Shown: positions 50,276 through 59,845, counted from the stretch's first letter. The stretch: DNA of 64,000 bases from Serratia sp. Ag1 (GCF_000743355.1 NZ_JQEI01000030.1:62001-126000), one strand, 5' to 3'. Numbers and translations are program-made. Notes: generated by a model not told the origin, from the letters alone.

Positions 50276-50304
50276 TTGACGCAAAACGGCCATATACGCA
50301 TAAT
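50276..50304 (+). promoter_or_regulatory. Promoter of the met-leu-gln tRNA operon
   Basis: -35 TTGACG (50276-50281) and -10 CATAAT (50299-50304) with an ideal 17-bp spacer, then a GC-rich discriminator GCGCCCCGC, typical of stringently controlled stable-RNA promoters. Forty bases later the first tRNA begins. The preceding asnB-tRNA gap shows no gene. Confidence 0.85.
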
Positions 50305-50343
50305 GCGCCCCGCAACGCCGATGAAGGTTGCGCGAAAAAAGAT

Positions 50344-50420
50344 GGCTACGTAGCTCAGTTGGTTAGAGCACATCACTCATAATGATGGGGTCACAGGTTC
50401 GAATCCCGTCGTAGCCACCA
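50344..50420 (+). tRNA. metT: tRNA-Met (elongator, CAU)
   Basis: 77 nt with encoded CCA. Acceptor stem GGCTACG pairs with CGTAGCC, anticodon CAT at 50378-50380, T-loop GGTTCGAATCC. First of six tRNAs. Confidence 0.97.
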
Positions 50421-50428
50421 TCTTTTTT

Positions 50429-50513
50429 GCGGGAGTGGCGAAATTGGTAGACGCACTAGATTTAGGTTCTAGCGCCGCAAGGTGTGCGAGTTCAAGTCTC
50501 GCCTCCCGCACCA
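50429..50513 (+). tRNA. leuW: tRNA-Leu (UAG)
   Basis: 85 nt with CCA and the extra long variable arm of leucine tRNAs. Acceptor stem GCGGGAG/CTCCCGC, anticodon TAG at 50463-50465. Follows the first tRNA-Met by 8 bp. Confidence 0.97.
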
Positions 50514-50543
50514 TTTTCTTTCATCGAGTTGTTTAGCAGCAGG

Positions 50544-50618
50544 TGGGGTATCGCCAAGCGGTAAGGCACCGGTTTTTGATACCGGCATTCCCTGGTTCGA
50601 ATCCAGGTACCCCAGCCA
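50544..50618 (+). tRNA. glnU: tRNA-Gln (UUG), copy 1
   Basis: 75 nt with CCA. Acceptor stem TGGGGTA/TACCCCA, anticodon TTG at 50576-50578. Identical over its length to the next tRNA-Gln. Confidence 0.97.
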
Positions 50619-50662
50619 TATTTTTTTTAAATCTGGCTGCTGTTAAAAGTTGATTGTGTTAT

Positions 50663-50737
50663 TGGGGTATCGCCAAGCGGTAAGGCACCGGTTTTTGATA
50701 CCGGCATTCCCTGGTTCGAATCCAGGTACCCCAGCCA
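50663..50737 (+). tRNA. glnW: tRNA-Gln (UUG), copy 2
   Basis: 75 nt with CCA, identical to the copy at 50544-50618, anticodon TTG at 50695-50697. A tandem duplicate separated by 44 bp. Confidence 0.97.
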
Positions 50738-50767
50738 TCAAACACCATTGACCTGTCAGTAAGTGAC

Positions 50768-50844
50768 GGCTACGTAGCTCAGTTGGTTAGAGCACATCAC
50801 TCATAATGATGGGGTCACAGGTTCAAATCCCGTCGTAGCCACCA
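50768..50844 (+). tRNA. metU: tRNA-Met (elongator, CAU), copy 2
   Basis: 77 nt with CCA, anticodon CAT at 50802-50804. It differs from the first copy by one base in the T-loop (GTTCAAATCC instead of GTTCGAATCC). Confidence 0.97.
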
Positions 50845-50860
50845 TCACATAATTTCCCAC

Positions 50861-50935
50861 TGGGGTGTCGCCAAGCGGTAAGGCTCTGGTTTCTGATACC
50901 AGCATACCCAGGTTCGAATCCTGGCACCCCAGCCA
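50861..50935 (+). tRNA. glnV: tRNA-Gln (CUG)
   Basis: 75 nt with CCA. Acceptor stem TGGGGTG/CACCCCA, anticodon CTG at 50893-50895. E. coli has two tandem CUG copies (glnV, glnX) here; only one is present in this window. Confidence 0.97.
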
Positions 50936-50945
50936 AATTCAGAAG

Positions 50946-50968
50946 AACTCGCTTTGGCGAGTTTTTTG
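50946..50968 (+). terminator. tRNA operon terminator
   Basis: AACTCGC (50946-50952) and GCGAGTT (50957-50963) with a 4-nt loop, followed by TTTTG. Ends the tRNA cluster, facing convergent ubiF. Confidence 0.88.
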
Positions 50969-51026
50969 CTTTTTAAAGCTGAACTCAAGACCAAACTCAA
51001 CAAGGCTGAGCCTGGCCACCAAGAGA

Positions 51027-52208
51027 TCACAAACCCAGCGCATACTTCAACGCGTGTTCCTTCAGCTTGCCCGCGCGTTGCGCTACCATCAACGCCAGAT
51101 TGCGCGCCACGCCCAACGGGGCTAGATTGTTGCTGAAAGCGGCATAAAACAGATCCATACCGCTTTGCATCAACAGGTTATCGGTACGCCGACGGCGCTG
51201 ATAACGCATCAAGACCGCTTCGCTGGCCCAATCCTCCCCCAGTTCACGCGCACCGATGATCACATCAAACAAAGCATCCACATCGCGGTATCCCAGATTC
51301 ACGCCCTGCCCGGCCAATGGATTAATGGTGTGAGCAGCATCACCTAACAAAACTAATCCAGGTTGCACATAACGCTGCGCATGAGTGCGCACCAAAGGGA
51401 AGGAACCCGCAGCATGTACCTTCACTGCGCCCAAGCGCGACGGGAAAGCCGCAGCGACTTCACGCTCCAGTTGCTCCAGCGGCAAAGCCTGCAATTGGCG
51501 GATTCGCTGTGGGCTGTCGTACCAAACCAGCGAAGCCCATGGCCCGCACAAGGGCAAGAAAGCGCGTGGCCCAGAAGGGAAAAACTGCTGCCAGGTCACA
51601 TCCTGCTGCGGAGCGCCAGTTTCTACGCTGATCAACAGGCAGGACTGACGATATTGCCAACCACTGGTGCCAATCGCCGCCAGTTTACGCACCTGTGAAT
51701 GTGCACCATCCGCCCCTATCACTAAACGCGCCTGTAAGGTCTCAGACGAGCTTAACGTCACTTGCCAGCCCGAGTGCTCTCGTTGCATCGCTTGCAGCGT
51801 GGCAGGACAGTAGAGCGTTAAATTCTCGCACTGTTCCAATTGCTGCCACAGCGCCAGTTGCAAAATACGGTTCTCAACCATAAACCCCAGTTCTGGCAGC
51901 CCCAGCGATGCAGCATCAAACGCGACCAGTGAGGATGCCCACTCCCAGGTTTCCAAACGGCGATAAGGTGCCAAACGCATTTTCTCCACCGCCTGCCAGG
52001 CACCAAGCTGCTTCAACAGGCTTACGGAAGAGCAACCGATAGCGGAAATACGCAGGTCCGGCGGGCTTTGCGCGTCAAACGCTTCTGGAGCCTGATGCTC
52101 CAGCAAGGCAACAGACAACCCGGCCTGTGCCAGCCCCAAAGCAGCGGCAGCGCCAACCATACCGCCGCCCACCACCACCACATCAACCCGTTTTTGAGAA
52201 GTCTTCAT
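51027..52208 (-). CDS. ubiF: 3-demethoxyubiquinol 3-hydroxylase
   Basis: 393-aa class A flavoprotein monooxygenase for the last ring hydroxylation of ubiquinone biosynthesis (C-5 hydroxylation of 2-octaprenyl-3-methyl-6-methoxy-benzoquinol). FAD-binding GGGMVGAAAALGLAQAG near the N-terminus, the DG motif VIGADGAHSQVRK, and the second FAD motif LLGDAAHTINPLAGQGVNLG are all present, as in UbiH/VisC relatives. ATG at 52208; divergent from miaB with a 184-bp gap, as in E. coli. Confidence 0.96.
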   Translation of the reverse strand: MKTSQKRVDVVVVGGGMVGAAAALGLAQAGLSVALLEHQAPEAFDAQSPPDLRISAIGCSSVSLLKQLGAWQAVEKMRLAPYRRLETWEWASSLVAFDAASLGLPELGFMVENRILQLALWQQLEQCENLTLYCPATLQAMQREHSGWQVTLSSSETLQARLVIGADGAHSQVRKLAAIGTSGWQYRQSCLLISVETGAPQQDVTWQQFFPSGPRAFLPLCGPWASLVWYDSPQRIRQLQALPLEQLEREVAAAFPSRLGAVKVHAAGSFPLVRTHAQRYVQPGLVLLGDAAHTINPLAGQGVNLGYRDVDALFDVIIGARELGEDWASEAVLMRYQRRRRTDNLLMQSGMDLFYAAFSNNLAPLGVARNLALMVAQRAGKLKEHALKYALGL

Positions 52209-52392
52209 TTTGATTGTACTTTTCAGTTAATTAAGCATCGGCCGACCGGTTACGGCATTTTCAGCCAGTGTAACGGATTTTTAATTTGGCTTCAGGTCGC
52301 TCTGCTGGTCACCACCGCATCAAATGTTTACAATGCCCCACTTGCATAGCGCTTAACGCAATTTTCTCTTCGCACTGAGTAATGGCAAATCA

Positions 52393-53817
52393 ATGATGAA
52401 AAAACTGCATATCAAAACCTGGGGCTGCCAGATGAATGAGTACGACTCATCAAAAATGGCGGATCTTCTGGGAAGCACACACGGTTACGAATGGACTGAT
52501 AACGTTGAAGAAGCGGATGTGTTGCTGCTGAATACTTGCTCAATTCGCGAGAAAGCGCAGGAAAAAGTTTTCGGTATGCTGGGCCGCTGGAAGCTGCTTA
52601 AAGAAAGTAATCCAGAGTTGATTATCGGCGTCGGTGGCTGTGTGGCTTCGCAGGAAGGCGAGCACATCCGCAAGCGAGCGCCTTGCGTTGACATCATTTT
52701 TGGCCCGCAGACGTTGCACCGGCTGCCGGAGATGATTAACCATGTGAAAGGCACCCGCAGCCCGATCGTGGATATCAGCTTCCCGGAAATCGAGAAATTT
52801 GATCGTCTGCCAGAACCTCGAGCTGAAGGGCCAACGGCCTTTGTCTCGATCATGGAAGGCTGTAACAAATACTGCACGTTCTGTGTAGTCCCTTACACCC
52901 GAGGTGAAGAAGTCAGCCGCCCAAGTGACGACGTGCTGTTTGAAATCGCTCAACTCGCCGCGCAAGGCGTGCGTGAAATCAACCTGCTTGGCCAGAACGT
53001 TAATGCCTATCGTGGTGCCACTTACGACGGTGGGATCTGTTCTTTTGCTGAACTGCTGCGCCTGGTTGCCGCTATCGACGGCATTGACCGCGTCCGTTTC
53101 ACCACCAGTCATCCGATTGAGTTCACCGACGATATCATTGCGGTGTATGAAGACACGCCGGAATTGGTGAGCTTCCTGCATCTGCCGGTGCAGAGCGGTT
53201 CAGATCGCATTCTGACCATGATGAAACGTTCCCATACCGCGCTGGAATACAAAGCCATTATCCGCAAGCTGCGTAAAGCGCGCCCGAATATCCGCATCAG
53301 CTCCGATTTTATCGTCGGCTTCCCTGGCGAAACCCAGGAAGATTTCGAACAGACCATGAACCTGATCGCCGACGTGCAATTCGACAACAGCTTCAGCTTT
53401 ATCTATTCGCCGCGCCCCGGCACTCCAGCAGCCGATCTGCCAGACGATATCAGCGAAGAAGAGAAAAAGCAGCGGCTGTATATCCTGCAGGATCGTATTC
53501 AGCAGCATGTATTACAATTCAGCGACCGTCTGGTAGGCACCGTACAGCGTATACTGGTCGAAGGGACCTCACGCAAGAGCGTGATGCATCTGGCTGGCCG
53601 TACCGAATGCAGCCGCACGGTCAATTTCGAAGGTTCGCCGGAGATGATCGGCCAATTTGTTGATGTCGAAATTACCGGAGTGCACGCTAATTCACTGCAC
53701 GGTACCGTAGTGCGCACCGAGCAGCAGATGGAACTGCGCGTGCATGAATCCCCTGGGGCGGTGATTGCACGCACTCGTAAGGAAAATGACTTAGGGGTCG
53801 GCACTTACCAGCCTTGA
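52393..53817 (+). CDS. miaB: tRNA-2-methylthio-N6-dimethylallyladenosine synthase
   Basis: 474 aa, the E. coli length. Radical-SAM enzyme that adds the methylthio group at tRNA A37. The N-terminal UPF0004 domain has Cys12 and two further cysteines ([18 protein letters not shown]) for the auxiliary cluster. The radical-SAM motif is Cys157, Cys161, Cys164 (CNKYCTFC). A C-terminal TRAM domain covers about 380-440. Two ATG codons are adjacent at 52393 and 52396; the first matches the family length. It ends at a strong terminator. Confidence 0.98.
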   Translation: MMKKLHIKTWGCQMNEYDSSKMADLLGSTHGYEWTDNVEEADVLLLNTCSIREKAQEKVFGMLGRWKLLKESNPELIIGVGGCVASQEGEHIRKRAPCVDIIFGPQTLHRLPEMINHVKGTRSPIVDISFPEIEKFDRLPEPRAEGPTAFVSIMEGCNKYCTFCVVPYTRGEEVSRPSDDVLFEIAQLAAQGVREINLLGQNVNAYRGATYDGGICSFAELLRLVAAIDGIDRVRFTTSHPIEFTDDIIAVYEDTPELVSFLHLPVQSGSDRILTMMKRSHTALEYKAIIRKLRKARPNIRISSDFIVGFPGETQEDFEQTMNLIADVQFDNSFSFIYSPRPGTPAADLPDDISEEEKKQRLYILQDRIQQHVLQFSDRLVGTVQRILVEGTSRKSVMHLAGRTECSRTVNFEGSPEMIGQFVDVEITGVHANSLHGTVVRTEQQMELRVHESPGAVIARTRKENDLGVGTYQP

Positions 53818-53849
53818 TACCGTTTGCATGGCCATAACCCGTTTTCTCT

Positions 53850-53881
53850 GCCGGGCTCTTTTTTGCCCGGCGTTTTTTTTA
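53850..53881 (+). terminator. miaB terminator
   Basis: GCCGGGC (53850-53856) and GCCCGGC (53865-53871) with an 8-nt loop, then TTTTTTTT. Confidence 0.9.
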
Positions 53882-53905
53882 TTTTGATGATGAGGCAATC
53901 TTATA

Positions 53906-54241
53906 ATGCAACTTCCACACTGCCCGAAGTGCAATTCCGAATACACCTATCAGGACAACGATATGTTTATCTGCCCTGAATGTGCCCATGAGTGGAGCGA
54001 CAGCGCTGCGGCAGAAGACGCAGATGCGCTGATCGTCAAAGACGCCAATGGTAATCTGCTGGCCGATGGCGATGCGGTCACCGTGATTAAGGATCTGAAA
54101 GTTAAAGGCAGTTCTTCCATGCTGAAGATCGGCACCAAAGTGAAAAATATCCGTTTGGTGGAAGGCGATCACAACATCGACTGCAAAATCGACGGTTTCG
54201 GCCCGATGAAGCTGAAATCCGAGTTTGTGAAAAAGAACTGA
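53906..54241 (+). CDS. Zinc-ribbon PhnA/YjdM family protein
   Basis: 111 aa. An N-terminal zinc ribbon ([21 protein letters not shown], Cys6, Cys9 and a second pair about 15 residues on) is followed by a small beta-rich C-terminal domain ([43 protein letters not shown]). This is the PhnA/YjdM family, named from the phosphonate locus although it has no shown role there. ATG at 53906. It stands alone between miaB and ybeZ with its own terminator; E. coli does not have it at this position. Confidence 0.9.
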   Translation: MQLPHCPKCNSEYTYQDNDMFICPECAHEWSDSAAAEDADALIVKDANGNLLADGDAVTVIKDLKVKGSSSMLKIGTKVKNIRLVEGDHNIDCKIDGFGPMKLKSEFVKKN

Positions 54242-54256
54242 TTCTTTCCGGTTGCC

Positions 54257-54277
54257 AGGGCCAAGTTAATTGGCCCT
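54257..54277 (+). terminator. Terminator-like hairpin after the phnA-type gene
   Basis: AGGGCCA (54257-54263) and TGGCCCT (54271-54277) with a 7-nt loop; CATCATTTT follows. Confidence 0.65.
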
Positions 54278-54455
54278 CATCATTTTCCCCCTTGAATTCT
54301 CCTCTCTGCGCACAGATAGATCTGGCCATACTTGCGCCCGCGCTGCGCACCATGAATAATTCAAGAAAGAGAGTTCGGGGTTTGTCCTGAACGCGTGCGT
54401 TGAAAACGCAGTTACGTGACATCAACCAGGCCCTGAGTGAGCCTTGAGGAATAGT

Positions 54456-55511
54456 TTGAACGTCGCAACACAAGAAATCCTGTTAGAGCCCGCAGACAAC
54501 CAGCGCCTGCTGAGCCTGTGTGGCCCGTTTGATGACAACATCAAACAGCTCGAACGCCGGTTAGGCATTGAAATCAATCGCCGTGACAACCGCTTCAAGC
54601 TGGTCGGTAAAAACCTGTGCGTGGTTGCCGCCGCCGATATCCTGCGCCATCTGTACGTGGATACCGCCCCGATTCGCGGGGTGATCCCGGATATCGATCC
54701 AGAACAGATCCACCTGGCGATCAAAGAGAGCCGAGTGTTGGAACAGGTTGCCGACCGCGTGCCGGATTACGGCAAATCCGTCACCATCAAAACCAAGCGC
54801 GGCATGGTTAAGCCACGCACCCCCAATCAGGCGCAGTACATCGCCAATATTTTCGCTCACGATATCACCTTCGGTATCGGCCCGGCAGGCACGGGTAAAA
54901 CCTACCTGGCGGTTGCCGCTGCCGTCGATGCGCTGGAGCGTCAGGACATCCGCCGTATCCTGCTGACCCGCCCGGCGGTTGAAGCCGGTGAGAAACTCGG
55001 CTTCCTGCCGGGGGATCTGAGCCAGAAGGTCGATCCCTATTTGCGGCCGCTCTACGATGCCCTGTTCGAAATGCTGGGCTTTGAGCGCGTAGAAAAGCTG
55101 ATCGAGCGTAACGTGATCGAAGTCGCCCCGCTGGCCTATATGCGTGGTCGTACCCTGAATGACGCCTTTATCATTCTGGACGAAAGCCAGAACACCACCA
55201 TCGAACAGATGAAGATGTTCCTGACGCGCATCGGTTTTAACTCAAAAGCGGTGATCACTGGTGATGTCACCCAGATCGATCTGCCACGCAACCAGAAATC
55301 CGGCCTGCGCCACGCAGTAGAAGTGCTGTCTGAAGTGGAAGAGATCAGTTTCAACTTCTTCCACAGTGAAGACGTGGTGCGCCACCCGGTTGTCGCTCGG
55401 GTGGTGATCGCCTATGAAGCCTGGGAGGCCGCCGAGCAGAAACGCAAAGACGCCATCGCCGAACAACGTAAGCGTGAGGCAAATATTGCTTCTGAGCAGG
55501 AGGCACCATGA
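54456..55511 (+). CDS. ybeZ: PhoH-like ATPase YbeZ (TTG start)
   Basis: 351 aa if started at TTG 54456, with TTGAGGA five bases upstream; an in-frame TTG at 54444 is the alternative, and there is no ATG near the E. coli start. PhoH/KH-type N-terminal region ([21 protein letters not shown]) precedes the PhoH ATPase domain with Walker [14 protein letters not shown] and Walker [11 protein letters not shown]. It partners the endoribonuclease YbeY in rRNA maturation in E. coli. Its TGA overlaps the ybeY ATG (ATGA). Confidence 0.94.
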   Translation: MNVATQEILLEPADNQRLLSLCGPFDDNIKQLERRLGIEINRRDNRFKLVGKNLCVVAAADILRHLYVDTAPIRGVIPDIDPEQIHLAIKESRVLEQVADRVPDYGKSVTIKTKRGMVKPRTPNQAQYIANIFAHDITFGIGPAGTGKTYLAVAAAVDALERQDIRRILLTRPAVEAGEKLGFLPGDLSQKVDPYLRPLYDALFEMLGFERVEKLIERNVIEVAPLAYMRGRTLNDAFIILDESQNTTIEQMKMFLTRIGFNSKAVITGDVTQIDLPRNQKSGLRHAVEVLSEVEEISFNFFHSEDVVRHPVVARVVIAYEAWEAAEQKRKDAIAEQRKREANIASEQEAP

Positions 55512-55981
55512 GCCAGGTTATTCTGGATCTTCAAATCGCCTGTGCCGACAGCCAGGGGTTACCGGATGAAGCCACCTTCCAGCGCTGGTTAGAAAACGTG
55601 TTACCGCAGTTTCAGGAAGAGGCCGAAGTCACCATTCGCCTGGTGGATGAGGCAGAAAGCAATGAGCTGAATCTGACTTACCGCGGTAAAGATAAGCCCA
55701 CCAACGTGCTGTCGTTCCCGTTCGAAGCACCACCGGGGATTGAACTGCCACTGCTTGGCGACCTGATCATTTGCCGTCAGGTGGTTGAACAGGAAGCCAT
55801 TGAGCAACAGAAGACGCTTGAAGCACACTGGGCGCATATGGTTGTTCACGGTAGCCTTCATCTGCTAGGGTATGACCATCTTGAAGATGATGAAGCCGAA
55901 GAAATGGAGTCTTTGGAAACCGAGATCATGCAAGGTATGGGTTATCCAGACCCGTATCTGGCGGAAAAAGACCCCAACTGA
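55508..55981 (+). CDS. ybeY: Endoribonuclease YbeY (rRNA maturation factor)
   Basis: 157 aa. Metal-dependent endoribonuclease needed for 16S rRNA 3'-end maturation and 70S quality control. The UPF0054 zinc motif is His114, His118 and His124 ([11 protein letters not shown]). The conserved [15 protein letters not shown] lies near residue 58. ATG at 55508 overlaps ybeZ by 4 bp; corC follows after 73 bp. Confidence 0.97.
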   Translation: MSQVILDLQIACADSQGLPDEATFQRWLENVLPQFQEEAEVTIRLVDEAESNELNLTYRGKDKPTNVLSFPFEAPPGIELPLLGDLIICRQVVEQEAIEQQKTLEAHWAHMVVHGSLHLLGYDHLEDDEAEEMESLETEIMQGMGYPDPYLAEKDPN

Positions 55982-56054
55982 TGTCAGCTTCAGCCCCATC
56001 TGGTGCTGAAGCTGACCACCTTAACTCTGACATGAGTGATATTCACTAAACGCC

Positions 56055-56933
56055 ATGAGCGACGACCATTCACAAAGCAATGACAGCCCCAGTCCCAAAA
56101 AGGGGTTTTTTACTCTTATCCTTAACCAGTTATTCCACGGTGAGCCAAAAAACCGTGGCGATCTGGTCGAGCTGATCCGTGATTCCGAGCAAAACGACCT
56201 GATCGATCCCGATACCCGTGACATGCTGGAAGGCGTGATGGATATCGCCGAGCAGCGCGTGCGCGATATCATGATCCCACGTTCCCAGATGGTGACGCTC
56301 AAGCGTAACCAACAGCTCGAAGAGTGCCTGGATGTGATCATCGAATCCGCTCACTCGCGCTTCCCGGTGATCAGCGAAGATAAAGATCACATTGAAGGCG
56401 TTCTGATGGCCAAGGATCTGTTGCCGTTTATGCGCGCCGATTCCGAGCCTTTCAGCCTCGACAAAGTGCTGCGCCCTGCGGTGGTGGTGCCAGAAAGCAA
56501 GCGGGTTGACCGGATGCTGAAAGAGTTCCGTTCGCAGCGTTATCACATGGCCATTGTGATTGATGAATTCGGCGGCGTATCCGGCCTGGTGACCATTGAA
56601 GATATTCTGGAACTGATCGTTGGCGAAATTGAAGACGAATATGACGATGAGGAAGATCGTGATGTCCGCCAGCTCAGCCGCCACATGTTTACCGTGCGTG
56701 CGCTGGCACCAATCGAAGACTTCAACGAGATTTTCGGTACTCACTTCAGTGATGACGAAGTCGACACCATCGGCGGCCTGGTGATGCAAGCCTTCGGTCA
56801 CCTGCCTGCACGCGGGGAAACCATCGAAATCGAAGGTTACCTGTTTAAAGTTGCGATGGCCGACAGCCGACGCATCATCCAGGTACATGTCAAAATTCCG
56901 GACGATTCTCCACAACCGAAACTGGAAGAATAA
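56055..56933 (+). CDS. corC: CorC/YbeX, CBS-domain magnesium/cobalt homeostasis protein
   Basis: 292 aa. Two CBS domains (about 65-190, with [10 protein letters not shown] and [21 protein letters not shown]) and a C-terminal CorC/HlyC transporter-associated domain (about 205-285, [19 protein letters not shown]). It has been linked to Mg2+/Co2+ efflux and, in E. coli, to ribosome function together with YbeY and YbeZ. No membrane segment. ATG at 56055; lnt follows after 7 bp. Confidence 0.95.
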   Translation: MSDDHSQSNDSPSPKKGFFTLILNQLFHGEPKNRGDLVELIRDSEQNDLIDPDTRDMLEGVMDIAEQRVRDIMIPRSQMVTLKRNQQLEECLDVIIESAHSRFPVISEDKDHIEGVLMAKDLLPFMRADSEPFSLDKVLRPAVVVPESKRVDRMLKEFRSQRYHMAIVIDEFGGVSGLVTIEDILELIVGEIEDEYDDEEDRDVRQLSRHMFTVRALAPIEDFNEIFGTHFSDDEVDTIGGLVMQAFGHLPARGETIEIEGYLFKVAMADSRRIIQVHVKIPDDSPQPKLEE

Positions 56934-56940
56934 ATCACAG

Positions 56941-58470
56941 ATGGCTAAAGCCTATTTACTTGAACGCCAGCGGGTTCGCGCCCTGCTGGCGCTATTGTCA
57001 GGTGCCTGCGGCACGCTGGCCTTCTCCCCTTACGATTTTTGGCCTGCCGCCATTGCCTCGCTGTTTGGCCTGCTGGCGGTTACTCTCAACCGCACGACCC
57101 AACAATCTGCCCTGCTCGGCTTTTGCTGGGGGCTCGGCCTGTTCGGCAGTGGTGTGAACTGGGTTTACGTCAGCATTGCCGATTTCGGCGGTATGCCGTT
57201 TGCCATCAATATCTTCCTGGTTGTGTTATTGGCAGCCTATCTTTCGTTGTATACCGGGCTATTTGCCGGGTTACTGACGCGAATCTGGCCACGCACCACC
57301 TGGTGGCGACTGGCGATTGCTGCACCGGCGCTCTGGCAATTAACGGAGTTCCTGCGCGGCTGGGTGCTCACTGGCTTCCCTTGGCTGCAGTTTGGTTACA
57401 GCCAGATCGACGGCCCGCTGCAAGGTATTGCTCCCCTTCTGGGCGTGGATGCGATCACCCTGCTGCTGATGTCCCTCAGCGGCCTGCTGGTGTTTGCCGT
57501 AGCGCATCGCCGTGTTATTCCGGCGGTCATTGCGCTTGCCATGCTGTTGTTACCTTGGCCACTGCGTCAGCTTCACTGGTTTACACCACAACCGGAAAAA
57601 ACGGTGAAGATCGCCATGGTGCAGGGCAATATTGCCCAGTCAATGAAGTGGGATCCCAAAGCGCTGGTCAATACGCTGCAAACCTATCTGGATGAAAGCC
57701 GTCCATTTATGGGTAAAGCACCGATCATCATTTGGCCGGAATCGGCCATTCCAGACGTGGAAAGCAACCAGAACGGTTTTCTCACCATGATGGATGACCT
57801 GATGCGCGCCAAAAATAGCAGCCTGATCACCGGGATTGTTGATGCGCGTGCGACTCCGCAAGGCACGCAATTCTTCAACAGTGTGATCGTCTTAGGTGAA
57901 GAAACGCCGTACAACTACCCGGCAGCCAACCGCTACAACAAGCACCATCTGGTGCCGTTCGGCGAATTCGTACCGTTGGAAACACTGCTGCGCCCGCTAG
58001 CCCCGCTGTTCGATTTGCCGATGTCCTCTTTCAGCCGTGGCGATTACGTGCAGCCGCAGTTAAGCGTGCGGGGATTCAACCTGACGGCGGCCATCTGCTA
58101 TGAAATCGTGCTGGGCCAGCAAGTACGCGATAATTTCCGGCCAGATACCAACTTCCTGTTGACTATCTCTAACGATGCTTGGTTCGGCCATTCGATTGGC
58201 CCGTGGCAGCACTTCCAGATGGCACGCATGCGGGCGCTGGAATTGGGCCGCCCTCTGCTGCGCAGCACCAATAATGGCGTGACCGCCGTGGTTGGCCCGC
58301 AGGGCGAAGTGCAGGCCTCGATCCCGCAATTCACCCGTAAGGTTTTGGCGGTGGATGTCACCCCAACCACTGGCGTTACGCCATATGCGCGTTTTGGTTC
58401 CGCGCCAGTTTGGCTCCTCACGGCCCTGCTGGGCGGTGCGGCGCTGATCGCTCGCTTACGCCGTAAGTAA
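56941..58470 (+). CDS. lnt: Apolipoprotein N-acyltransferase
   Basis: Inner-membrane enzyme that adds the third acyl chain to the N-terminal cysteine of lipoproteins. It is 509 aa from ATG at 56941 ([15 protein letters not shown]). About six to seven membrane segments cover the first 200 residues, followed by a nitrilase domain with the catalytic triad Glu267 (WPESAIPD), Lys334 ([12 protein letters not shown]) and Cys386 ([10 protein letters not shown]). A final membrane segment lies near the C-terminus. Last gene of ybeZ-ybeY-corC-lnt. Confidence 0.97.
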   Translation: MAKAYLLERQRVRALLALLSGACGTLAFSPYDFWPAAIASLFGLLAVTLNRTTQQSALLGFCWGLGLFGSGVNWVYVSIADFGGMPFAINIFLVVLLAAYLSLYTGLFAGLLTRIWPRTTWWRLAIAAPALWQLTEFLRGWVLTGFPWLQFGYSQIDGPLQGIAPLLGVDAITLLLMSLSGLLVFAVAHRRVIPAVIALAMLLLPWPLRQLHWFTPQPEKTVKIAMVQGNIAQSMKWDPKALVNTLQTYLDESRPFMGKAPIIIWPESAIPDVESNQNGFLTMMDDLMRAKNSSLITGIVDARATPQGTQFFNSVIVLGEETPYNYPAANRYNKHHLVPFGEFVPLETLLRPLAPLFDLPMSSFSRGDYVQPQLSVRGFNLTAAICYEIVLGQQVRDNFRPDTNFLLTISNDAWFGHSIGPWQHFQMARMRALELGRPLLRSTNNGVTAVVGPQGEVQASIPQFTRKVLAVDVTPTTGVTPYARFGSAPVWLLTALLGGAALIARLRRK

Positions 58471-58478
58471 TTGCTTTT

Positions 58479-58498
58479 CAGGGCGCAACTGCGCCCTG
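58479..58498 (+). other. Hairpin after lnt
   Basis: CAGGGCGC (58479-58486), loop AACT, GCGCCCTG (58491-58498). No T-run follows; it may be a 3'-end stabiliser rather than a terminator. Confidence 0.55.
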
Positions 58499-58521
58499 CC
58501 TCACTTCGCGCTCCCCTCTTC

Positions 58522-58537
58522 TGGCACGTTCCTTGCT
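58522..58537 (+). promoter_or_regulatory. gltIp: Sigma-54 promoter upstream of gltIJKL
   Basis: TGGCACGTTCCTTGCT is a full match to the -24/-12 consensus TGGCAC-N5-TTGCW. A transcript would start near 58549 and leave a leader of about 400 nt before gltI. Confidence 0.7.
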
Positions 58538-58593
58538 TTAATTACCAGGTAACAGGTACTGATTGATTTGTACTGACATCGTGCGGCACGTAA

Positions 58594-58661
58594 TGCACAG
58601 CGCCAGAGCACAATATGCACCTTCGCAGTGCAATGGCCATTTATTGCATCCATTTGGTGCG
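58594..58661. promoter_or_regulatory. Three NtrC-like palindromes in the gltI leader
   Basis: Three sites of the form TGCAC-N7-GTGCA: 58594-58610 (TGCACAGCGCCAGAGCA), 58616-58632 (TGCACCTTCGCAGTGCA, perfect) and 58645-58661 (TGCATCCATTTGGTGCG). The perfect one has the same spacing as the NtrC sites at glnA. They lie downstream of the sigma-54 promoter, unusual but workable for enhancer sites. Confidence 0.6.
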
Positions 58662-58745
58662 CGTGATGTCGCAAAAAATGAAACAAATTAGTTTCATACC
58701 GTTCACAATCGGCTATTTTCTATCGGTAATACGTCTAAGAGTCTC

Positions 58746-58872
58746 TATACCCAAAATAATTCGAGTTGCTTGTAGGCGGCAACTGAATGAATCCCCAGGA
58801 GCTTACTCAAGTAAGTGACTGGGGTGAGTGAAGGCAGCCAACACCCAAGCAACTTGAAGTATGAAGGGTATA
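58746..58872. repeat. Complete ERIC (IRU) element, 127 bp
   Basis: Begins TATACCCAAAATAATTCGAG and ends with GTATGAAGGGTATA. It contains the typical core, GAATCCCCAGGAGCTTAC and AAGTAAGTGACTGGGGTGAG, and has the canonical 127-bp length with overall palindromic form. It lies between the NtrC-like sites and the gltI ribosome binding site, so it is transcribed as part of the gltI leader. Confidence 0.95.
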
Positions 58873-58948
58873 AACACGAGCCGTTAATAGCCGCTTTAAC
58901 CCGATGTTCCTTGAGCTCGGGCAATCACAACATCAGAGGAGTTGGACC

Positions 58949-59845
58949 ATGCAAATGCGCAAATTGGCGTTATCGTTACTGCTGATCGGTATGGCGAGTA
59001 GCGTAGCCCATGCGGAAGAATTAACCGGTACGCTGAAGAAAATCAAAGATAATGGTGTGATTGTTGTCGGCCACCGTGAATCCTCAGTTCCGTTCTCCTA
59101 CTACGATAACCAGCAGAAAGTGGTGGGCTACTCCCAGGATTACTCCAACCTGATTGTTGACGCAGTCAAGAAAAAACTGAATGCCCCTAATCTGCAGGTG
59201 AAAATGCTGCCAATCACCTCGCAAAACCGTATTCCACTGCTGCAAAATGGCACCTTTGACTTTGAGTGTGGTTCCACCACTAACAATCTTGAGCGCCAAC
59301 AGCAGGCTGCATTCTCCAATACCATCTTCATCGTCGGCACTCGCCTGCTGGTGAAAAAAGGTTCCGACATCAAAGATTTCAAAGCTCTGGCGGGCAAACC
59401 GGTTGTCGTGACTTCGGGCACCACTTCTGAAGTGCTGCTCAACAAACTGAACGACAAAGACCAGATGAAGATGCGCATCATCAGTGCCAAAGACCATGGT
59501 GACTCTTTCCGTACTCTGGAGAGTGGCCGCGCAGTGGCCTTTATGATGGATGATGCCCTGCTGGCAGGTGAGCGTGCTAAAGCCAAGAAACCTGACCAAT
59601 GGGAAATCGTGGGTGCACCGCAGTCCAAAGAAGCCTATGGCTGCATGATGCGTAAAGACGACGCCGAATTCAAAAAACTGGTCGATGACACTATCGCTCA
59701 GGCACAAACCTCGGGTGAAGCCGCCAAACGGTTTGACGTCTGGTTCAAGCAACCGATCCCACCGAAAAATCTTAACATGAACTTCGAACTGTCTGACGAC
59801 ATGAAGCAACTGTTCAAAGAACCTAACGATAAAGCATTGAACTAA
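58949..59845 (+). CDS. gltI: Glutamate/aspartate ABC transporter, periplasmic binding protein
   Basis: 298 aa from ATG at 58949 (MQMRKLALSLLLIGMA), with AGAGGAG upstream; the open frame extends further but that part has no start signal. A signal peptide of about 22 residues (cleavage near AHA-EE) is followed by a family-3 solute-binding domain (GVIVVGHRESSVPFSYYD, NGTFDFECGSTTNN, VVTSGTTSEVLL). High likeness to E. coli GltI. First gene of gltIJKL. Confidence 0.97.
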   Translation: MQMRKLALSLLLIGMASSVAHAEELTGTLKKIKDNGVIVVGHRESSVPFSYYDNQQKVVGYSQDYSNLIVDAVKKKLNAPNLQVKMLPITSQNRIPLLQNGTFDFECGSTTNNLERQQQAAFSNTIFIVGTRLLVKKGSDIKDFKALAGKPVVVTSGTTSEVLLNKLNDKDQMKMRIISAKDHGDSFRTLESGRAVAFMMDDALLAGERAKAKKPDQWEIVGAPQSKEAYGCMMRKDDAEFKKLVDDTIAQAQTSGEAAKRFDVWFKQPIPPKNLNMNFELSDDMKQLFKEPNDKALN

